A stretch of DNA of 64,000 nucleotides from Fictibacillus macauensis ZFHKF-1. GTDB taxonomy: Bacteria; Bacillota; Bacilli; Bacillales; Fictibacillaceae. The position numbers and the translations under genes are program-made. Within the stretch, counting starts at the first letter, position 1. Each line of letters begins with the position of its first letter. The stretch is taken from assembly GCF_000269865.1 (NCBI RefSeq), contig NZ_AKKV01000022.1, positions 62,001-126,000 of the forward strand, in the 5' to 3' direction. A model generated the notes under the pieces. It had not been told where the DNA came from. It did not search any database and saw nothing but the letters and a program-made list of their open reading frames with translations. Of the stretch, positions 58,865-64,000 are shown piece after piece.

Positions 58865-60328
58865 ATGAAAAAAAGATTACTGTTCAAAGTTTTTACTGCA
58901 GTTCTTCTAGTGGGAAGCTTCGTTTTACCATCGCATGCAATAGTAACGCATGCGGCGACGCCTAGTTATATTGAAGTGAATAATAATGTAGGAATGGCAG
59001 ATACCGTTGTTTTTAAAGGTGCAGAAGCTCATGATTTAGTAAAGGTGTACAGTAGTGATGGAAGTAAGTTGTTAGGAAGTGCAACAGCGATGCGTGCTGG
59101 GAATGTGACGGTGAAATTGAAGGAGCCATTGAAGGAAGCTACTGTCAAAGTAACGTTAACAAAAGTCAATAAGCTTGAAAGTGTAGCAGTTGTCGCGGAT
59201 GTTCCTAGTGAAAAAGTAACACCAAAGCCAGAGGAAGGCTTGTTTAGCGTGAACAATAATGTTGGAAAGGCTGATACAGTATCTGCCCAAAACGTTGCAG
59301 CAAAAGATGTGGTGAGGATTTTTAATGCAAGTAATAAATTGCTTGGTACCGCAATTGCACCAAGATCAGGAATACTTGTTATTCCGCTAAAAGAACAAGT
59401 CCTTAAAGATGATAAGCTACAAGTTAAAGTAACACACTATAATAGCGTAGAAAGTGCTGCGATTACGATTACGGTTGGTGAGGAACAAAAGAGTATAGCT
59501 ATACTTGAGGAAAATCTTAGTGTGCAAAACAATGTTGGAAAGCCAGATACTGTAACCGTTGAACATGTAAAAGCAAAAGCACTAGTAAAAATATACGCTG
59601 GCGTTAAAACCATTGGAAGTGCTAGGGCGCAGCGCAATGGAAAGCTAATTGTATCTTTAAAAGAGTCGCTTGCTGAGGGACAAGTTCTAGGGGTTTCAGT
59701 GACAGAAGATAATAGTGTTGAAAGTTCTGTAGTAACCATAAAAGCCGGAGCAGAGCGCAATAGCTCACCTTTAATTGCGGGAACCATTTCTGTACAAAAT
59801 AATGTTGGTTCACCAGATACAGTGACCGTAAAAGGGGTGGCAGTGAACGATATTATAAAAGTATATGATGAGAAAGGAATACTGATTGGTAAAGCACAAG
59901 CCTTGAAAAACGGTGACCTCCTCATCTCTTTAAAAATTCAACTTACTGCACGTATGGTTGTTCGAGTTACATTAACCAATGTAAATAGCAAAGAAGGAGA
60001 TAAAGTTTTAGCACCGGAGGCTCCAGCTGAAGTTATCTCTACAGCATTGGATGCTAAAGTCATTACTGTATTTAACAATGTTCGCATGCCAGATACGGTT
60101 GTGGTAGAAGGCGTTCAAAAACGAGATTTGATTAGAGTATATGACGCTAAAAATAATTTGATAGGTACAACATCTGTGCAACAAGCAGGGAAAATAACCG
60201 TTTCATTAAAAGTACCACTGAAAGATACAGAGAAAATTTATATTACGATTACCCATCTCAACATGCATGAAAGTCCCAAAGTTGAAATGAGTGTTCGAAG
60301 TGAAGAGAGAACTACATTACCGGTATAA
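58865..60328 (+). CDS. Secreted protein of five ~90-residue repeats
   Basis: The 487-residue protein has a signal peptide (cleavage near THAA, residue 31) and five tandem repeats starting at about residues 35, 126, 218, 308 and 398. Each opens with a V.NNVG..DTV block (VNNNVGMADTV, VNNNVGKADTV, VQNNVGKPDTV, VQNNVGSPDTV, VFNNVRMPDTV), followed by a V.......D.V.VY strand, LLG.A.A, G.L.VSLK..L, and a V.VT.TN.N..ES end. The repeats look like bacterial Ig/PKD-style beta domains. AAGGGAGGAG precedes the ATG. A sigma-D promoter lies upstream, so it may be a flagella- or surface-associated adhesin. No wall-binding domain is obvious. Confidence 0.85.
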   Translation: MKKRLLFKVFTAVLLVGSFVLPSHAIVTHAATPSYIEVNNNVGMADTVVFKGAEAHDLVKVYSSDGSKLLGSATAMRAGNVTVKLKEPLKEATVKVTLTKVNKLESVAVVADVPSEKVTPKPEEGLFSVNNNVGKADTVSAQNVAAKDVVRIFNASNKLLGTAIAPRSGILVIPLKEQVLKDDKLQVKVTHYNSVESAAITITVGEEQKSIAILEENLSVQNNVGKPDTVTVEHVKAKALVKIYAGVKTIGSARAQRNGKLIVSLKESLAEGQVLGVSVTEDNSVESSVVTIKAGAERNSSPLIAGTISVQNNVGSPDTVTVKGVAVNDIIKVYDEKGILIGKAQALKNGDLLISLKIQLTARMVVRVTLTNVNSKEGDKVLAPEAPAEVISTALDAKVITVFNNVRMPDTVVVEGVQKRDLIRVYDAKNNLIGTTSVQQAGKITVSLKVPLKDTEKIYITITHLNMHESPKVEMSVRSEERTTLPV

Positions 60329-60353
60329 AACGGTTTAAGAGTTTAAATGAAGT

Positions 60354-60395
60354 AATCGATCTGGGTGTTGTGGGATCGGTTTCTTTTTTTTTCTC
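60354..60395 (+). terminator. Terminator
   Basis: AATCGATC pairs with GATCGGTT around a 12-base loop, followed by TTCT and a long T-run. Confidence 0.8.
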
Positions 60396-60405
60396 CTAAG
60401 TTATC

Positions 60406-60432
60406 TAAAAAAAAGAAAAAGATACCCGATAG
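60406..60432 (+). promoter_or_regulatory. Possible sigma-D promoter upstream of the amidase
   Basis: TAAA (60406-60409), 15 bases, CCCGATAG (60425-60432): two mismatches in the -10. It is 270 bp before the amidase start. The 374-bp gap to 60702 holds no gene. Confidence 0.45.
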
Positions 60433-60702
60433 TATATATAAGCAGAAATGTTTCGTTGGTTCAAGGAATAATGCTGACTAGTATTTTTCACACTTTAAGT
60501 ACAAGTTGAAAGCTGATGAAACGATGTGCATCAGAAATAACTAGGAAAATATTAGGAGTAAAAAAACGGGGGAACTACTAAAAAAGAACTAGGAATCTTT
60601 TATAAATTTATGTAAACTATAGATAGTTTGGTTGATTTTTCTATTATTTTTATATAAGAATCCGGGGTAGTTGGATAGGGATTGAAGGGGAGAAGGATAA
60701 TT

Positions 60703-61815
60703 TTGAACAGAAAAGCAACAGTATTTATTGCGTCATCGCTCGTAGCAAGTTCCGTTTTGTCGTTAGGACAAGTCGCTCAGGCTGCGCAGAAGAAAAGTGA
60801 AGTGAGTAATCTAAATGTACGAACAACACCTTCATTAAAAGGTAAAGTCCTTACACGTTTACAAAAAGGGGCTGTTGTTTCTGTACTTTCAGTAAAAGGG
60901 GCATGGACGTACGTTTCGTTCGGTAAAATGAAAGGCTATGTGTATAGCAAGTATTTAACGTCTGTGACGACTGTTAAGAAGCCGCATAAGTCACATACGA
61001 AGCAGGAAGTGAAAGGAACGGTACAAGCTGAGTGGTTAACTGTACGCCAGACAGACTCAGCCTCAGCTAAAGCAATTGATTACTTGAAAAAGGGTAAAAT
61101 AGTGACGATTGTTGAGAAAGCAGGCAGTTGGTATAAAGTGAAGTACGATCAAAAAACAGGTTATGTGAACGGATCATACATAAAGCTTGTAGGTGTAACA
61201 ACCCCACCACCGCCTCCGCCAAAGCCAGATGTACCACCAAAGCCAACACCACCGAAGTCACTAGCAGGAAAAATCATCGTCATTGATCCTGGTCACGGTA
61301 ATCAGCGCCCAGGTTCCATGGGAAATGGCCTTGTGGAGAAAAATTTAAATTGGACAGTATCACAGAAAGTACAAGCCTATTTAAATAGAGAAGGCGCAGA
61401 AGTCATTTTAACGCGTGATGGTGACAGTGATTGTGAAGGAAATGGATCACTTGATGCCGATTTACGCTGTCGAGCGGATGTAGCGAAAGATAATCATGCC
61501 GATGCTTTTATTAGTATTCATACGAATTCTGCGAGTAGCAATGCAATGGGAGCGGAGTCCTTTTATTATCAAGGAACAAGTAGTTCTTTAGCGGAAGCAG
61601 TGTTAAATTCGTACGTGGCTGAAACAGGTCTTATAAAACGAAGAGCGAACTTTGGAAACTTAGCGGTCCTACGCTACAATACAGTGCCAAGCACACTTTT
61701 AGAACTTGGCTTTTTATCCAATCCACTTGAGGCGACCACCATGAAAACAGCTGTTTTTCAAGATCAAGCAGCGCGAGGGATTGTAAAAGGGATTCAAGTG
61801 TATTTTGGGAAATAA
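60703..61815 (+). CDS. Secreted N-acetylmuramoyl-L-alanine amidase with SH3b repeats
   Basis: I start at the TTG at 60703 after GGGGAGAAGG. The 370-residue protein has a signal peptide (NRKATVFIASSLVASSVLSL..., cleavage near AQAA), two bacterial SH3 domains (SNLNVRTTPSLKGKVLTRL... and AEWLTVRQTDSASAKAIDYL...), a proline-rich linker (TTPPPPPPKPDVPPKPTPPK) and an Amidase_3 domain: VIDPGHGNQRPG (zinc His), VEKNLNW (zinc Glu), ISIHTNS (zinc His), and LLELGFLSNP with the catalytic Glu. It cleaves the amide between MurNAc and L-Ala in peptidoglycan, as LytC does. A possible sigma-D promoter upstream would fit an autolysin for motility or cell separation. Confidence 0.93.
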   Translation: MNRKATVFIASSLVASSVLSLGQVAQAAQKKSEVSNLNVRTTPSLKGKVLTRLQKGAVVSVLSVKGAWTYVSFGKMKGYVYSKYLTSVTTVKKPHKSHTKQEVKGTVQAEWLTVRQTDSASAKAIDYLKKGKIVTIVEKAGSWYKVKYDQKTGYVNGSYIKLVGVTTPPPPPPKPDVPPKPTPPKSLAGKIIVIDPGHGNQRPGSMGNGLVEKNLNWTVSQKVQAYLNREGAEVILTRDGDSDCEGNGSLDADLRCRADVAKDNHADAFISIHTNSASSNAMGAESFYYQGTSSSLAEAVLNSYVAETGLIKRRANFGNLAVLRYNTVPSTLLELGFLSNPLEATTMKTAVFQDQAARGIVKGIQVYFGK

Positions 61816-61821
61816 ATGATG

Positions 61822-61857
61822 AAAGCCTCCACTGAACACAATCAGCGGAGGCTTTTT
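61822..61857. terminator. Bidirectional terminator
   Basis: AAAGCCTCC and CTG pair with CAG and GGAGGCTTT, followed by T-run; shared by the amidase gene and the minus-strand gene ending at 61859. Confidence 0.88.
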
Positions 61858-61858
61858 C

Positions 61859-62593
61859 TTACTTCACAAGCTTCTTATTATATTCCCAATTCGCCACATC
61901 AGTATAGATCCCAAAGCGTTTGCCTTTTTCGCTAAAAATAAGCAGCGTACGTTTTGATTTCTTTTTAGAAAGTGGTTGTTTGTTAACGAGGTGCTTTTGT
62001 TTCACATAAGTAGCACGATGGCCATTTGCTTTTAAATAAGCAAGGATTTCTTTTTTAGAGAGCTTTAAGTCACCGGAAAGTACTTGTAAATGAATGTCTT
62101 GAAGAAGCCATTGTCCTTTTGACTTTGTGAGATCGACTTTTACCGTATAACCTCCGTAGTTCTTCGTTGTATCAGGAACAACATGGGCGACGGTTCCTTC
62201 TGTTTTCGAAGCTTGTTTATAGGAAAGTCGGACGCCTTTTGATGGAGAATCTGGCATACACGGGTATTTTTTGCAGAACTTTTCATCATAAGAGAAGGCA
62301 TAATCCTCCAGGTCACGATCAACGAGCTTGGCAGTTGCCAATTTACGTAGTGCTGGTTTCAATGTGTTATAGCGTTTTTTTGTCATTTTACGCCAATGAT
62401 TTTTTTTAATCGCGTCGCCAATGGTTTGGTTAATCTTTGCATAAATATAATCAACACGTTCACTTGCTTGCTTTGTTGTTAGCGATTGTGGAGAGGTTGC
62501 TTGCGGCGCTTTAGCTTCAGCCATAGAACCTCCGACAAGACTTGTGAAAAATAAGCTAGATGCAACGAAAAGCATTGAGGCTTGCTTTTTCAT
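61859..62593 (-). CDS. Secreted protein of unknown function, paralog 1
   Basis: The start is the ATG at 62593 after AAAGGAGG. The 244-residue protein has a signal peptide (MKKQASMLFVASSLFFTSLVGGSMAEA). The mature part starts with a helical segment (SERVDYIYAKINQTIGDAIKKNHWRKM), a cysteine pair (KFCKKYPCMPDSPSKG) and a C-terminal domain ISKKEI-like: KLSKKEILAYLKANGHRATYVKQKHLV ... RTLLIFSEKGKRFGIYTDVANWEYNKKL. The gene at 63555-64000 encodes a related C-terminal half. It has no recognised family; the cysteines may form a disulfide. Confidence 0.72.
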   Translation of the reverse strand: MKKQASMLFVASSLFFTSLVGGSMAEAKAPQATSPQSLTTKQASERVDYIYAKINQTIGDAIKKNHWRKMTKKRYNTLKPALRKLATAKLVDRDLEDYAFSYDEKFCKKYPCMPDSPSKGVRLSYKQASKTEGTVAHVVPDTTKNYGGYTVKVDLTKSKGQWLLQDIHLQVLSGDLKLSKKEILAYLKANGHRATYVKQKHLVNKQPLSKKKSKRTLLIFSEKGKRFGIYTDVANWEYNKKLVK

Positions 62594-62752
62594 AAAAAGA
62601 TCTTCCTCCTTTTGTTGCAAACATATCCGTTTGCACTATCTTATTATAATGTGGTTAATTTTGGCAATCATGATGCTAAAGGCCTATTTCCAACCTGTTT
62701 TCTTTTTGCAGTCAATCAATGATATACTCTAGAAAAAGACGAGGTGAAACAC

Positions 62753-63451
62753 ATGTCAAATCTATCATTTGCCATTGCGCCGACAGCGTTTCAAGCATTT
62801 GACAATGAAGCTCAATATGAAGAAACAGGACGTGCGTGGGGCCTGTTTCAAAAAACACCAAAGCATGAGTTTTGGTATAAAACACGAACAGAGAAATTTC
62901 AAGTTACCTTAGAAGGGTATGAGGAACATGACGGCTTTCTTTCGGCGGTTGTTGCGTTTACAGATGGCACACAAACATGCATCCATCCTTCCTACTTAAA
63001 AGAAATGCAAAGCCCAAGTTTTGGTAAAGAACAACTCGAACTAACCGAAGTCACTGGAGAGTCAGCGGGTACGGAAGCGAAGCCTGCCCCAGTGAAAAAA
63101 GCACCCGAAAAATGCACTAAAAAACCAGCCGCTAGCAAGCAACTTGTCGTCTCCATTCCAGAAGATAAATGCCATTGGCAAGCAACCATTGCCGGCTTTA
63201 CGACCGTTCCCAATCCATTTTCTGACGATGAAGATGAAATTGTACTACTAAAAGACGTGAAGTTATTAGGCGAAGACGTGGTTCCGTATGGAGAAGCGTG
63301 GTGTAGCTATAGTAAAACGTTAAAAAAGCATGAGCTACAAGAAGAAGACGTGTTAACGTTTGACGCGAAAATGGTGAAAAAGAAGCTGACCAATCATGAA
63401 AATCGCTTGAAAATTAACAATCCGAGTAAGATAAAAAAGAATGAGAACTAG
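62753..63451 (+). CDS. Cytoplasmic protein of unknown function
   Basis: The start is the ATG at 62753 (MSNLSFAIAPTAFQAFDNEA) after ACGAGGTG. The 232-residue protein has an N-terminal domain (residues ~25-95: RAWGLFQKTPKHEFWYKTRTEKFQVTLEGYEEHDGFLSAVV) and a C-terminal domain (~135-232: KCHWQATIAGFTTVPNPF, WCSYSKTLKKHELQEEDVLTFDAKMVKKKL), joined by a proline/lysine-rich linker (TEAKPAPVKKAPEKCTKKPA). The C-terminal half is compatible with an OB-like nucleic-acid-binding fold, but this is only a guess. A TATACT at 62723 may be its -10. A terminator follows. Confidence 0.7.
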   Translation: MSNLSFAIAPTAFQAFDNEAQYEETGRAWGLFQKTPKHEFWYKTRTEKFQVTLEGYEEHDGFLSAVVAFTDGTQTCIHPSYLKEMQSPSFGKEQLELTEVTGESAGTEAKPAPVKKAPEKCTKKPAASKQLVVSIPEDKCHWQATIAGFTTVPNPFSDDEDEIVLLKDVKLLGEDVVPYGEAWCSYSKTLKKHELQEEDVLTFDAKMVKKKLTNHENRLKINNPSKIKKNEN

Positions 63452-63455
63452 CATT

Positions 63456-63490
63456 GAAGCAGCACTTGTCCTACGACAAGCGCTGCTTTT
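63456..63490 (+). terminator. Terminator
   Basis: GAAGCAGCACTTGT pairs with ACAAGCGCTGCTTT around CCTACG, then TT. Confidence 0.85.
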
Positions 63491-63501
63491 CACATTTTGG
63501 G

Positions 63502-63528
63502 TAAAGATTTTATAAAAGAAACCGATAT
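63502..63528 (+). promoter_or_regulatory. Sigma-D promoter match pointing antisense into the next gene
   Basis: TAAA (63502-63505), 15 bases, ACCGATAT (63521-63528): one mismatch to consensus. Downstream on the plus strand there is only ATGTTTTAA, and the minus-strand gene ending at 63555 would be transcribed antisense from here. Confidence 0.65.
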
Positions 63529-63554
63529 AAAGGATGGAGAGCAGGAAGAATGTT

Positions 63555-64000
63555 TTAACGAAGTTCGTCTAAAGTATAGGTAGTATCTGCCAAATCAGAA
63601 TACACGCCAAATGTGCCTTCTTTATGCTTAAATATGAACATTTTACGATGTTTCTTTCCTTTATATAATCCTTCTTTTGTAGAGACATAGACAACATTTT
63701 TATGTGTTTTTTTAAGATATCTCGTAATTTCTTCTTTTGAGATATGTAAATCGGCATCTTTTAGTGTTTTACTAGTGAAGTTAAAGACCTTCCACTTTTC
63801 TTCTTCTTTAACAAGGGTAATTGTAGTAAAGTCATTGTCTGTACCCATATCAGAAGCAGGTATGAAATTAGAAAGGGTTATTCTTTGTGCATTTTGTTGA
63901 ATAACTTTAAGTTGCAAACCTGATTTTGAACTTATTGGAAAAGAAGGACTGTCACAACTAAAACACATGGTTTTCACAATAGCAGGCATCTTTGTTTGTA
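63555..64000 (-). CDS. Secreted-protein paralog 2 (5' end outside window)
   Basis: The frame is open to the window edge; the ATG at 63989 is internal, so the start lies beyond. The visible 148 residues resemble the C-terminal half of the protein at 61859-62593: a C..CDSPSFP block, FTTITLVKEEEKWKVFNF, HISKEEITRYLKKTHKNVVYVSTKEGLYKGKKHRKMFIFKHKEGTFGVYSDLAD. Paralog 1 has CMPDSPS, LSKKEILAYLKANGHRATYVKQKH, TLLIFSEKGKRFGIYTDVAN at the same places. Thus two copies of an unknown extracellular family flank the 62753 gene. A plus-strand sigma-D promoter match is aimed at its 3' end. Confidence 0.7.
   Translation of the reverse strand, partial: QTKMPAIVKTMCFSCDSPSFPISSKSGLQLKVIQQNAQRITLSNFIPASDMGTDNDFTTITLVKEEEKWKVFNFTSKTLKDADLHISKEEITRYLKKTHKNVVYVSTKEGLYKGKKHRKMFIFKHKEGTFGVYSDLADTTYTLDELR

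Overview
The window looks like chromosomal DNA of a motile, Gram-positive member of the Bacillaceae. The evidence is moderate to low G+C, strong AGGAGG-type ribosome binding sites, frequent TTG/GTG starts, a Hag-type flagellin behind a textbook sigma-D promoter, an SbsC-like S-layer protein, secreted GlpQ-type enzymes, and many Bacillus-style small families (DUF3953, DUF402, GrpB, VanZ, SEDS, YxdLM-type transporter). I saw no rRNA, tRNA, insertion sequence, prophage or CRISPR array. The exact genus cannot be fixed from the sequence alone.

Layout. 1-7 kb: end of an acetyltransferase gene, a GCGCGC repeat array, a minus-strand operon of three paralogous proteins of unknown family, then a fatty-acid transporter, tryptophan 2,3-dioxygenase (kynA) and a GNAT enzyme. 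6.3-8.6 kb: two tandem secreted glycerophosphodiester phosphodiesterases. 8.6-15.7 kb: a minus-strand, translationally coupled six-gene cluster (PIG-L deacetylase, GT4 glycosyltransferase, ATP-grasp ligase, APH/CotS-like kinase, second GT4, sugar-nucleotide epimerase) preceded by an atypical protein-kinase-like gene; it looks like a dedicated pathway for a modified amino-sugar glycoconjugate. 15.9-25.7 kb: YeiH-type exporter with divergent LysR regulator, a lone ribulokinase, a NERD nuclease-like protein, a second repeat array, and an SgrR-like regulator divergent from an MFS transporter. 25.8-33.6 kb: an extra SEDS glycosyltransferase, a third repeat array, and a Yxd-like ABC transporter / two-component module with a frameshifted yxeA gene inside it. 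33.7-48.2 kb: two SUFU-domain proteins, an ABC exporter, lipase, cardiolipin synthase, a VanZ/GrpB pair, a zinc-ribbon membrane-protein pair, a membrane metallophosphoesterase and an L,D-transpeptidase. 48.3-64 kb: a cell-surface and motility region with two chemoreceptors, the S-layer protein, flagellin, a five-repeat secreted protein, an SH3b amidase and two related secreted proteins. Several of these genes carry sigma-D promoter matches, including a 42-residue membrane protein and one promoter that points antisense into a minus-strand gene.

Most unusual signals: (1) three intergenic arrays built on the core CTGCGCGCGAAY repeated almost exactly every 21 bp, i.e. two helical turns, about 30 copies in total, one array internally duplicated as a ~248-bp block; (2) the coupled PIG-L/GT4/ATP-grasp/kinase cluster; (3) the three-paralog operon; (4) the sigma-D-linked micro-ORF and antisense promoter; (5) decayed or degenerate members of the transporter modules (yxeA pseudogene, an ABC ATPase with altered Walker motifs).
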